Shown here: one piece after another, positions 1-5,681 of the stretch | Layout of the letters: each line of letters begins with the position of its first letter | How positions within the stretch are numbered: position 1 is the stretch's first letter | Assembly: GCA_017453605.1 (NCBI GenBank) | Contig: JAFTEP010000026.1 | Span: 1 to 5,681 of the forward strand | Direction: 5' to 3' | DNA: 5,681 nt | Source of the DNA: Clostridia bacterium | GTDB lineage: Bacteria > Bacillota > Clostridia > Oscillospirales > SIG627 | Notes under the pieces: generated by a model | What the model saw: only the letters and a program-made list of their open reading frames with translations | What the model was told of the DNA's origin: nothing | The model's database searches: none | Program-made: the position numbers and the translations under genes

Positions 1-160
1 GAGCCTCGAGGAACAGAAACTGCGCCACGACAAGAGAAGCGGTGACGTCGTTGACTTCGTCGGCCAGAAACACGATCCTGTCGTTGAGAAGACGGGAGTA
101 AATGTCGTAGGAGCGCTCGGAGTGACCGGTCTGCTCGACGACCATCGGGATGAATGCCAT
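1..160 (-). CDS. clpP: ATP-dependent Clp protease proteolytic subunit ClpP, N-terminal part
   Basis: This is the start of the serine peptidase that forms the tetradecameric chamber of ClpXP/ClpCP and degrades unfolded or tagged cytosolic proteins. Reading the minus strand from the ATG at 160 gives 53 residues beginning MAFIPMVVEQ. The ClpP N-terminal hallmarks ERSYDIYSRLL (residues 15-25), NDRIVFL (26-32) and VVAQFLFLEA (44-53) are all present. The start is fixed by a strong AGGAGG 7 nt upstream. The catalytic Ser, His and Asp lie beyond the left edge, so activity cannot be judged. It follows tig by 40 nt with no visible terminator, so the two are probably co-transcribed; clpX often follows in this order but is not seen here. 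No frameshift is visible in this part. The family call is very secure. Confidence 0.95.
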   Translation of the reverse strand, partial: MAFIPMVVEQTGHSERSYDIYSRLLNDRIVFLADEVNDVTASLVVAQFLFLEA

Positions 161-167
161 GATTTGT

Positions 168-173
168 CCTCCT
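168..173 (-). promoter_or_regulatory. Ribosome binding site of clpP
   Basis: The minus strand reads AGGAGG at 173 to 168, seven bases before the clpP ATG. It is a near-perfect Shine-Dalgarno and suggests efficient translation independent of the upstream tig stop codon. Confidence 0.9.
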
Positions 174-200
174 TTTTTTCGGGGGTATGTAGTGTGAAAA

Positions 201-1616
201 TTATTCCGCCTTTTCCTCGGCGGGCTTGTCCTCGGCGGGAGCCGCCTTCGGTTTCTTAGCGGCGGGCTTTTTCGCGGCCGGCTTTTTCGCGGCGGGCTTT
301 TTCGCCGGCTCGTCCGCCTTCGGAGCCTCGTAGGGCTTTTCGGTTATCTCGGCGTTGGCCTTGATGAAATCGAGGATCTTCTTGTTTTTGACGTCGTTCT
401 CGACCATGGAGGGAGCGACCATGTTCTTAACTTCCTCGGGCTTCATTCCGTAGCTCTCGGCGATAGAGGCGATCTCCTTGTCGGTCTCCTCGGGAGTGAC
501 CTCGATCTTTTCGAGCTGAGCGGCTTTTTCGAGGGCGAGGCGCGTCTTCACCTGACGCTGAGCCTGCGGCATGACCTGCTCCTTCATCTTTTCGGGGGTC
601 ATTCCGGTGTACTTGAGATACATCTCCATGCTGATGCCGGACTGAGCCATGTTGGACTCGTAGTTTCTCAGGACTGCGTCGGCTTCCTCGTCGAACATGC
701 ACTGGGGCACGTCGACCTCGGTGTTTTCGAGAAGGGCGTCGATGAGTTTGTTCTCGACCTCGTTGTCCGCGGCGGCGGAATATCTGTCGTTTATTTTTGC
801 CCTGACGTCGGCTTTGTATTCATCGAGAGTGTCAAATTCGCTGACGTCCTTTGCAAACTCGTCGTCGAGCTCGGGGAGCTCTTTGAATTCTATGCCGTTG
901 AGCTTCACTTTGAACACTGCCGCCTTGCCCTTGAGTTCCTCAGCGTGATAGTCCTCGGGGAAGGTGACGTTGACGTCGAACTCGTCTCCGACGGAATGTC
1001 CGATGACCTGATCCTCGAATCCGGGGATGAAGGAATGGCTGCCGAGGGTGAGTTTGTGGCCCTTGTCTGAGCCGCCCTCGAAGACCTTGCCGTCGACCGA
1101 GCCCTCGTAGTCGATGTCGGCGACGTCGCCGTCCTTGGCGGCACGGTCGGTCACGTCGACGGTCCTCGCGTTCCTTTCGCGGACTCTCGAGATCTCGGCG
1201 TCGACCTCTTCGTCGGTCGCGGTGCGGACGGTCTTTTCGGCCTTGAGTCCCTTGTACTCCTTGACGGTGACTTCGGGCTTGACGTAATACTTGGCGGTGA
1301 GCTGAACGCCCTCGTCGTTGATGTCGCCGACTTCAAGCTCGGGGGAGCTGACGATCTCGGCTTTGCTCTCTTCGACGGCGCTCTTCAGAACTTCGGGGAG
1401 CATATCGTTGAGGGCGTCCTCGTAGAAGACTCCCTTGCCGTAAATCTTTTCGATGACGCTTCTGGGCGCCTTGCCCTTGCGGAAGCCGTTGATCACGATG
1501 GATTTAGACTTCTTTGCGAAGACCTTCGAAACAGCAGCGTCAAAATCCGCCTTCGGGATGACGATCTCCAGGGTGACTCTGTTTTTCTCTTCGTTTTTGA
1601 CGTTTTTGAGACTCAT
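201..1616 (-). CDS. tig: Trigger factor, ribosome-associated chaperone and peptidyl-prolyl isomerase
   Basis: This 471-residue protein binds the ribosome exit tunnel and shields nascent chains. The N-terminal ribosome-binding domain (about 1-125) holds the signature GFRKGKAP at 44-51. The FKBP-type PPIase domain (about 155-245) contains LGSHSFIPGFEDQVIGH and the TFPEDYHAEELKGKAA stretch, close to the E. coli protein. The helical C-terminal chaperone arms run from about 250 to 425. An additional tail, 426-471, is Lys/Ala/Pro-rich with three PAAKK units, making the protein longer than the usual 430 or so residues. The ATG at 1616 is the only reasonable start: an in-frame TAA lies six bases upstream of it. 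The leader is unusual, with a strong Shine-Dalgarno 33 nt away and a hairpin in between. A consensus promoter lies at 1692-1720, and clpP follows downstream. Identification is essentially certain. Confidence 0.98.
   Translation of the reverse strand: MSLKNVKNEEKNRVTLEIVIPKADFDAAVSKVFAKKSKSIVINGFRKGKAPRSVIEKIYGKGVFYEDALNDMLPEVLKSAVEESKAEIVSSPELEVGDINDEGVQLTAKYYVKPEVTVKEYKGLKAEKTVRTATDEEVDAEISRVRERNARTVDVTDRAAKDGDVADIDYEGSVDGKVFEGGSDKGHKLTLGSHSFIPGFEDQVIGHSVGDEFDVNVTFPEDYHAEELKGKAAVFKVKLNGIEFKELPELDDEFAKDVSEFDTLDEYKADVRAKINDRYSAAADNEVENKLIDALLENTEVDVPQCMFDEEADAVLRNYESNMAQSGISMEMYLKYTGMTPEKMKEQVMPQAQRQVKTRLALEKAAQLEKIEVTPEETDKEIASIAESYGMKPEEVKNMVAPSMVENDVKNKKILDFIKANAEITEKPYEAPKADEPAKKPAAKKPAAKKPAAKKPKAAPAEDKPAEEKAE
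252..308 (-). repeat. 15-bp tandem repeat coding for PAAKK units in the trigger factor tail
   Basis: Three nearly identical 15-bp units encode PAAKK at residues 441-455, preceded by a shorter PAKK at 437-440. On the plus strand the units read GCGGCGGGCTTTTTC, with one base changed in the middle copy. The near identity at DNA level suggests recent expansion or contraction by slippage. The resulting basic tail resembles the low-complexity Ala/Lys/Pro tails of histone-H1-like and other nucleic-acid-binding proteins, but that resemblance is compositional only. Confidence 0.85.
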
Positions 1617-1626
1617 TGTTTAATCC

Positions 1627-1647
1627 GGATCCACGCCGGGCGGATCC
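1627..1647 (-). promoter_or_regulatory. Leader hairpin between the Shine-Dalgarno and start codon of tig
   Basis: On the mRNA (minus strand) GGATCCGC at 1647-1640 can pair with GTGGATCC at 1634-1627, giving an 8-bp stem (one G-U pair) around the 5-base loop CCGGC. The stem sits between AAGGAG (1655-1650) and the ATG at 1616. Folding would shorten the effective Shine-Dalgarno spacing from 33 to about 12 bases. A weaker GGA (1626-1624) lies seven bases before the ATG and could serve instead. The pairing is seen in the sequence; a role in translation is inferred. Confidence 0.6.
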
Positions 1648-1649
1648 TT

Positions 1650-1655
1650 CTCCTT
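1650..1655 (-). promoter_or_regulatory. Distant Shine-Dalgarno-like AAGGAG upstream of tig
   Basis: The minus strand reads AAGGAG at 1655 to 1650, within GAAAGGAGAAGG. It is the only strong anti-16S match in the tig leader, but it is 33 bases from the ATG, well outside the usual 5-10 base spacing unless the intervening hairpin folds. No in-frame start lies closer to it, because TAA at 1622-1620 closes the frame. Confidence 0.55.
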
Positions 1656-1691
1656 TCGGTTAGCGTAGGGGGATTGATAATACATCACTTT

Positions 1692-1720
1692 ATTTTATCT
1701 CAAATGTGATTTTTTGTCAA
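1692..1720 (-). promoter_or_regulatory. Sigma-A type promoter for tig(-clpP)
   Basis: The minus strand carries TTGACA at 1720-1715 (perfect -35) and TAAAAT at 1697-1692 (-10), separated by exactly 17 bp of AT-rich sequence. Transcription would start near 1685, giving a leader of about 70 bases that contains the Shine-Dalgarno and hairpin described separately. It is close enough to consensus to suggest strong housekeeping transcription. No CIRCE element is visible. Confidence 0.85.
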
Positions 1721-1730
1721 GTGCATTGAC
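1716..1730. repeat. GTCAA-N5-TTGAC inverted repeat overlapping the tig -35 box
   Basis: Perfect 5-bp arms (1716-1720 and 1726-1730) flank GTGCA. The left arm is part of the tig -35 hexamer, so a protein bound here could block the promoter. The site is short and could be accidental; no regulator is identifiable in the window. Confidence 0.35.
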
Positions 1731-1747
1731 CGAATAATCGTGCGCAA

Positions 1748-1783
1748 AGCCCGTATTTTTGTCGTTTTGACGGTTTTCGGGCT
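1748..1783. repeat. Weak inverted repeat in the divergent intergenic region
   Basis: AGCCCG at 1748-1753 and CGGGCT at 1778-1783 are perfect 6-bp arms around a 24-base, T-rich interior. It lies between the two divergent promoters, so it is not expected to be transcribed from either and is unlikely to be a terminator. It may be an operator or chance. The rest of 1721-1826 holds no gene that I can see. Confidence 0.3.
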
Positions 1784-1826
1784 CCCGGAGTTGACAAATT
1801 TGCCTAAAAAAGCGTTCCCCGGAAGG

Positions 1827-1855
1827 TTGACCTTTAGCGAGCGATATGATATACT
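1827..1855 (+). promoter_or_regulatory. Sigma-A type promoter for the dnaD-like operon
   Basis: TTGACC at 1827-1832 and TATACT at 1850-1855 are separated by 17 bp, and TG at 1847-1848 adds an extended -10 element. The predicted start of transcription is near 1862. That makes an A/G-rich leader of about 56 bases before the dnaD-like ATG at 1918. The promoter would serve dnaD-like, dnaC-like and, by read-through, the glycyl radical enzyme gene. Confidence 0.82.
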
Positions 1856-1917
1856 TTAATGGGAGAGAATCAAAACTTCCAAAGAATTCAGAGAAAAAAA
1901 GAAAAAGAAGAACAGAA

Positions 1918-2838
1918 ATGTTTTATACGCTCAGACCGACCGGACCCTACGGTCAGATAATCCTGCCGCCCGAGACGGCGGACAAGCTTGCCGAGATGAA
2001 CGAGACCGAGATCAGAGTGCTGATCCTCGTCCACGCGTTCGCGGCGCAGAACGCTTCCTGCGTTCTCGATCAGAAGCCGCTAATGGAGTTTCTCAAACTC
2101 AAGGGCGTGGACGAAGAGAGCGCGAAGACCGCCGTCGCATATCTCCGCGGGGCGGGATTCCTCGACAATTCGTCGAAGTCCCCGGCAAAAAAAACGCCGG
2201 CGCATTCGGTTCATTACGAGGCGCCGCAGCTCGCGAAGGCCATCGAGACCTCCGCGGAGTTCGCCGCGCTGAGGGATTTCTTCGAGGAGCGCCTGAACAG
2301 ACCTCTGAACACCTCGGAGCTCGCCGCGGTCTATTCGTTCATGGATTCCCTGAGGCTTTCACCCGACGTGATAATGCTCGCCGGGGAATACTGCATCGCC
2401 GAGAACAAGGCTTCGCTCAGATACATAGAACGGACGCTCTGCGATCTGTGCGACAAGGGCATCACGCAATACGCCGCTGTCGAAAAACACTTCGCGCAGA
2501 TAAAGGAATATAAGAGCTTCGAGGGGAAGATCAAGACTCTCTGCGGCTTCGGAGCGAGGGCTCTGACAAAAAAAGAGGCTCAGATCGTGGGAAAATGGAA
2601 GAACGCGCAGAATGTCTCCTTCGAGCTTATAGAGGCGGCATACGAAAAGACGATAGCCGCGATAAAGGAGCCGAGCCTTGCATATATGGAAAAGATCATA
2701 GACGGCTGGAAAGCGTCTGGGTTTGAAACGCCCGAACAGGTCGCCGCCGCGGATCAGCCCGGGCGCCCGACCGACAAAAGCTTCGACACGGACGATTTCT
2801 TCCGCGCCGCGGTATCGAAAACGAGAGGTAAAAAATGA
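1918..2838 (+). CDS. dnaD: DnaD-domain primosomal replication protein
   Basis: This 306-residue protein belongs to the DnaD/DnaB-type primosome family of Firmicutes, which remodels origin or fork DNA and helps recruit the replicative helicase. An N-terminal region (about 15-85) looks like a winged-helix domain. Two DnaD-like helical domains follow: about 113-185 (FFEERLNRPLNTSELAAV onward) and about 211-269. The second ends with the family's YxxxIxxxW motif as YMEKIIDGW (256-264). The tail (270-306) is polar and probably disordered. I chose the ATG at 1918 because the in-frame ATG at 1846 lies inside the -10 region of the promoter, so the 24 extra codons would not be transcribed intact. The Shine-Dalgarno is weak (AAGAAG at 1905-1910). 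Its stop overlaps the next start by 4 bp (ATGA), implying translational coupling with the helicase loader. The family call is strong; whether it corresponds to B. subtilis DnaD or DnaB is undecided. Confidence 0.87.
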   Translation: MFYTLRPTGPYGQIILPPETADKLAEMNETEIRVLILVHAFAAQNASCVLDQKPLMEFLKLKGVDEESAKTAVAYLRGAGFLDNSSKSPAKKTPAHSVHYEAPQLAKAIETSAEFAALRDFFEERLNRPLNTSELAAVYSFMDSLRLSPDVIMLAGEYCIAENKASLRYIERTLCDLCDKGITQYAAVEKHFAQIKEYKSFEGKIKTLCGFGARALTKKEAQIVGKWKNAQNVSFELIEAAYEKTIAAIKEPSLAYMEKIIDGWKASGFETPEQVAAADQPGRPTDKSFDTDDFFRAAVSKTRGKK

Positions 2839-3818
2839 ACGGCAGATCAAAGGGTCACGAAACGATCAAAGAGGAATACTTCAACAAGCGCCGGAAAGCG
2901 TTCGACGACGCGAAGATCCGCAGAGAGGAAGCCGAGAGAAAGATCCCGGGCTTGAAAGAACTCGACGAAAAGATCGCGCGCGTCGCCGCGAACATTCTGG
3001 AGGCGGCAAGCGAGAAAAAGGGCGAAGAGTTCGAAAAGAGGCTCGAGGAGATCAAAGCCGAGAACCTCGCCCTAAGAAAACAGAGGGATCAGCTTCTGAT
3101 AAAGAACGGATATCCCGCGGACTACACCAAAGTAAGATACGAATGCGAACTCTGCTCCGACACCGGCTTTATCGGGCAAAACGCCTGCGCCTGTCTGAAA
3201 AAGCGGATCGCCCTCGAGGGACTTTTGAATTCGGGGCTCGGAAAGCTCGTTAAGACGCAGAATTTCGAGACGTTCAGGATAGAGAGCTATTCGGACGCGC
3301 CCGATCCCAAAAAGGGATACAGCGACAGAGAGGTGATGAAAAAGATCCTCTCCGACTGCCGCGAATACGCCGAAAACTTCAGCGCGGACTCCGATTCACT
3401 CTTATTCGTCGGGCAGACGGGGCTCGGGAAGACGCACCTTTCCTCCGCGATAGCGAAGGTCGTGATCGAAAAGGGCTTCGACGTGGTGTACGAGTCGGCT
3501 CCGAACGCAGTGAGCATGATCGAGCGCGACAGATTCGCCGACGACAGCGAACGAGAAGATAAAAGCGCAAGGCTTTTCAACTGCGATCTTCTGATCCTCG
3601 ACGATCTCGGCACGGAGCTTTCGTCAAAAAACACGCCGGCGATAATCTACAACCTGATAAACACGCGCCTTGTCAATTCAAAGCCGACGATAGTGAACAC
3701 GAACCTTGCGGCGAGAGAGCTCGAAAGGACCTACGATCAGCGGATAATCTCGAGGCTTTTCGGCGAATACCGGGTGATGCTTTTCGAGGGAAGAGACCTG
3801 AGAAGAGCCAAGATCTGA
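2835..3818 (+). CDS. dnaC: DnaC/DnaI-type AAA+ replicative helicase loader
   Basis: This 327-residue ATPase is expected to load the hexameric replicative helicase onto DNA with the DnaD-like partner. Residues 12-90 are highly charged and helical, probably a coiled coil that contacts the helicase. A putative zinc site follows as CELC (104-107) and CAC (118-120), as in DnaI-like N-terminal domains. The AAA+ module has Walker A GQTGLGKT (193-200), Walker B LLILDDLG (252-259), a sensor-1-like Asn in NTNL (288-291) and Arg-finger-like DQRIISRL (301-308). Length fits the DnaI family. It starts in a 4-bp ATGA overlap with dnaD, with GAGAGG just upstream. IstB transposition helpers share this ATPase core, but there is no IS21 transposase gene, and the Cys cluster plus the DnaD neighbour favour a replication role. 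The symbol follows the E. coli loader name; it is not the B. subtilis DnaC helicase. Confidence 0.9.
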   Translation: MNGRSKGHETIKEEYFNKRRKAFDDAKIRREEAERKIPGLKELDEKIARVAANILEAASEKKGEEFEKRLEEIKAENLALRKQRDQLLIKNGYPADYTKVRYECELCSDTGFIGQNACACLKKRIALEGLLNSGLGKLVKTQNFETFRIESYSDAPDPKKGYSDREVMKKILSDCREYAENFSADSDSLLFVGQTGLGKTHLSSAIAKVVIEKGFDVVYESAPNAVSMIERDRFADDSEREDKSARLFNCDLLILDDLGTELSSKNTPAIIYNLINTRLVNSKPTIVNTNLAARELERTYDQRIISRLFGEYRVMLFEGRDLRRAKI

Positions 3819-3832
3819 AAGCTGGAGAAAAA

Positions 3833-5681
3833 ATGGAACTCAGAGAATACATAACAAAAAAACTGCACAGGAAATTGAGAAAAACGCTCCCGCAGGATCT
3901 TTTCTGCGAAGAGTTTTCGCGTCTCGGGCTCAGCCCCGGGGAGAGGATGACGAGGCGCTTCGAATATATGACCTCTCACGAGACCCCGGTCATCATGCCC
4001 GGGGAGATCATCACGTTCTCGCGAACTCTTGCAAATCTCCCGGACTGCTTCACGAAAGAAGAATGGGAAAAGATAAGAAAAGAACATTTTATACACGAGC
4101 TCGGATACAACTCGAATCTGTGCATAGACTGGGAGGGCGTTTTGTCCAAAGGTCTGCTCTCTTACCGCGAGGGCGCAGACGAATACGGCAGGAGGATGAT
4201 AGACGCTCTTCTCGCACTCTGCGAAAGATACAGACATAAGGCGATCGAAGAAAACAGACCGGACATCGCGAAGGTCTTAGAGAGAGTGCCGGCGTATCCC
4301 GCGAGAACGCTCAGAGAAGCGATGCAGTCGTTCAGGGCCGTCCACTTCGCTCTGTGGCTAGAGGGGAACTACCACAACACCTGCGGGAGATTCGACCTTT
4401 ACGCCGGAAAGTATCTTGAGGCCGATATGAAAAACGGGATTCTCGACAGAGAGTCCGCGCTCGCACTCGTCGAAGATTTCTTTTTGTCTTTCAACAAGGA
4501 CAACGATCTTTACGTCGGGATCCAGCAGGGCGACAACGGACAGAGCATGATGCTCGGCGGAGTCGACCGCGAGGGAAAACCCGTCTTCAATCTTTTGAGC
4601 GAGCTCTGCCTGGAGGCTTCGTTCAACAACAAATTGATCGACCCGAAGATCAACGTCAGGGTAGGCCGCGACACGCCTGACGAGATATACAGACTCGGGA
4701 GCAGACTCACCGTCGCCGGACTCGGATTCCCGCAGTACTCCAACGACGACGTCGTGATAGACGGGCTCGTGAAAAAGGGCTATGAGCTTTCCGACGCGAG
4801 GGACTACACGGTCGCCGCCTGCTGGGAGTTCATCATCCCCAAATACGGCTGCGACGTCTGCAACATCGGCTCGCTCTCGTTCCCGAAGGCGGTGGACGAG
4901 GCCCTGCACGAAAAAAGATCTTTCGGTTCCTACGAAGAATTTGAAAACGCCGTGCTCGCCAGGATAGATGCCCTGGCGGACGCGGAATGCGAAAAAATAA
5001 AAGATCTGTGGTTTGTCCCCTCCCCTTTTCTCGGGATGTTTCTGGAGCCGAAGTATCACAATTTCGGCATACACGGATCGGGGATCGCGACCGCCGCGGA
5101 TTCGCTCGAGGCGATAAGGGAGACCGTCTTTGAAGAAAAACTTCTGTCGTTCGAAGAATTGAAAAGCGCGGTCGACAGAGATTTCGTGGGCGACAACAAG
5201 CTTCTGAACACGCTCAGGACAAAGTGCGCAAAGACCGGGCAGGACGACGACAGAGTCGACGGGATCGCCGCAAAGCTGCTCGGAAGATTCGCCGAAGCTC
5301 TGGAGAACAAAACCAACTGCCTCGGCGGAGTTTTCAGAGCCGGGACGGGGACCGCGATGTTCTATCTCGCCCACGCGGACGCGATAGGCGCCTCTCCCGA
5401 CGGCAGGAGAAAGGGAGAGCCCTTCGGCACGAACTTCTCCCCGAGCCTTTTCGCCCGTATCCCCGGACCTTTTTCGGTCATAAGTTCGTTCACCAAACCC
5501 GAGCTTGTAAACGCCGTGAACGGCGGACCGCTCACTCTCGAATTTGCCGCCGCGACCTTTATCGACCCCGAAAGCATCGAAAAGCTCGCGATGCTCGTGA
5601 AGGATTTCGTTTTGTCCGGCGGTCATCAGCTGCAGCTCAACGCCGTCAACGCCGACAAACTCAAAGACGCCCAGCGTGATC
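3833..5681 (+). CDS. Glycyl radical enzyme of the pyruvate formate-lyase superfamily, 3' truncated by window
   Basis: An uninterrupted frame of 616 codons runs off the right edge. GRE landmarks appear in order: ETPVIMPGEI (50-59), GRFDLY (185-190), the cysteine-loop motif DYTVAACWE (324-332) with C330 as the thiyl candidate and E332 in the general-base position, PDGRR (522-526) with FGTNFSPS (531-538), NGGPLTLEF (563-571), and GGHQLQLN to LKDAQRD (596-616). The last leads into the Gly-radical loop, which should lie roughly 15-20 codons past the edge. True pyruvate formate-lyase has adjacent Cys-Cys, whereas here it is Ala-Cys, so PFL activity is unlikely; the C-x-E pattern is like GRE lyases and dehydratases. 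A CxxC (340-343) follows the active site. The ATG at 3833 has GGAG five bases upstream. It begins 14 bp after the helicase loader with no terminator visible. The substrate is unknown, and a radical-SAM activase would be needed. Confidence 0.9.
   Translation, partial: MELREYITKKLHRKLRKTLPQDLFCEEFSRLGLSPGERMTRRFEYMTSHETPVIMPGEIITFSRTLANLPDCFTKEEWEKIRKEHFIHELGYNSNLCIDWEGVLSKGLLSYREGADEYGRRMIDALLALCERYRHKAIEENRPDIAKVLERVPAYPARTLREAMQSFRAVHFALWLEGNYHNTCGRFDLYAGKYLEADMKNGILDRESALALVEDFFLSFNKDNDLYVGIQQGDNGQSMMLGGVDREGKPVFNLLSELCLEASFNNKLIDPKINVRVGRDTPDEIYRLGSRLTVAGLGFPQYSNDDVVIDGLVKKGYELSDARDYTVAACWEFIIPKYGCDVCNIGSLSFPKAVDEALHEKRSFGSYEEFENAVLARIDALADAECEKIKDLWFVPSPFLGMFLEPKYHNFGIHGSGIATAADSLEAIRETVFEEKLLSFEELKSAVDRDFVGDNKLLNTLRTKCAKTGQDDDRVDGIAAKLLGRFAEALENKTNCLGGVFRAGTGTAMFYLAHADAIGASPDGRRKGEPFGTNFSPSLFARIPGPFSVISSFTKPELVNAVNGGPLTLEFAAATFIDPESIEKLAMLVKDFVLSGGHQLQLNAVNADKLKDAQRD

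Noticed and set aside
1620..1636. Tiny leader peptide GTG-GAT-CCG-GAT-TAA ahead of tig
   Set aside because: It has only four codons, starts with GTG inside the hairpin arm, and is poorly spaced from AAGGAG. Nothing supports its translation.
1791..1819. Perfect TTGACA (1791-1796) as a second rightward promoter
   Set aside because: The bases 16-18 bp downstream read around GCGTTCCCC, which has no resemblance to a -10 box. The promoter at 1827-1855 is far better.
1716..1832. CtsR operator controlling tig-clpP
   Set aside because: GTCAA half-sites are present, but the tandem (A/G)GTCAAA heptads with 3-bp spacing that define CtsR sites are absent. No CIRCE repeat for HrcA was found either.
3601..3833. 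IstB-type transposition helper (IS21) reading of the ATPase gene
   Set aside because: The ATPase core is shared, but there is no IstA transposase or terminal inverted repeat. The gene is translationally coupled to a DnaD-domain gene and carries a Cys cluster typical of helicase loaders.
3737..4237. Minus-strand open frame spanning the loader/GRE junction
   Set aside because: It is antisense to two well-supported genes, with no Shine-Dalgarno or recognisable domain.
4358..5626. Long open frame of 422 codons on the minus strand
   Set aside because: It lies wholly antisense to the glycyl radical enzyme, whose motifs are unmistakable. Its product is low in recognisable motifs and rich in Arg, Glu and Val, as expected from reading GC-biased codons in reverse.
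5224..5679. Plus-strand open frame of 151 codons
   Set aside because: It is an Arg-rich alternate frame inside the glycyl radical enzyme gene with no family features.

Overview
The window looks like a chromosomal segment of an anaerobic, moderately GC-rich Clostridia-type Firmicute, perhaps an uncultivated gut lineage. Two things point there: a DnaD-domain primosome protein overlapping a DnaC/DnaI-type helicase loader is a Firmicutes arrangement, and the last gene encodes an oxygen-sensitive glycyl radical enzyme. No RNA gene, transposon, CRISPR array or phage gene is visible.

Left arm (1-1616, minus strand): trigger factor (tig) is followed 40 nt downstream by the start of clpP, which runs off the window. 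This is the common bacterial tig-clpP order. Trigger factor carries a Lys/Ala/Pro tail made of PAAKK repeats. Its mRNA leader has a strong Shine-Dalgarno sequence too far from the start codon, with a hairpin between them.

Centre (1617-1917): a divergent intergenic region of about 300 bp with two good sigma-A promoters. One reads left into tig (TTGACA, 17 bp, TAAAAT). The other reads right into the dnaD-like gene (TTGACC, 17 bp, extended -10 TG-A-TATACT). Several TTGAC motifs, one inverted repeat at the tig -35 box and a weak larger inverted repeat lie around and between them.

Right arm (1918-5681, plus strand): the dnaD-like gene overlaps the dnaC/dnaI-like loader gene by 4 bp. Fourteen bp after the loader comes a glycyl radical enzyme gene with its own Shine-Dalgarno. 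It is open through the right edge (616 codons visible). It has the ribbon of motifs expected of the PFL superfamily, but a single cysteine in an ACWE context instead of the Cys-Cys of true pyruvate formate-lyase, plus an extra CxxC. It is probably an uncharacterised GRE; its glycyl-radical loop and any activase gene lie beyond the window.

Functionally, the left arm handles nascent-chain folding and proteolysis, and the first two right-arm genes load the replicative helicase. The GRE is metabolic, and its tight coupling to the primosome genes is the oddest layout feature. Nothing here amounts to a clearly new multi-gene system; the GRE subtype and the tig leader are the best leads.
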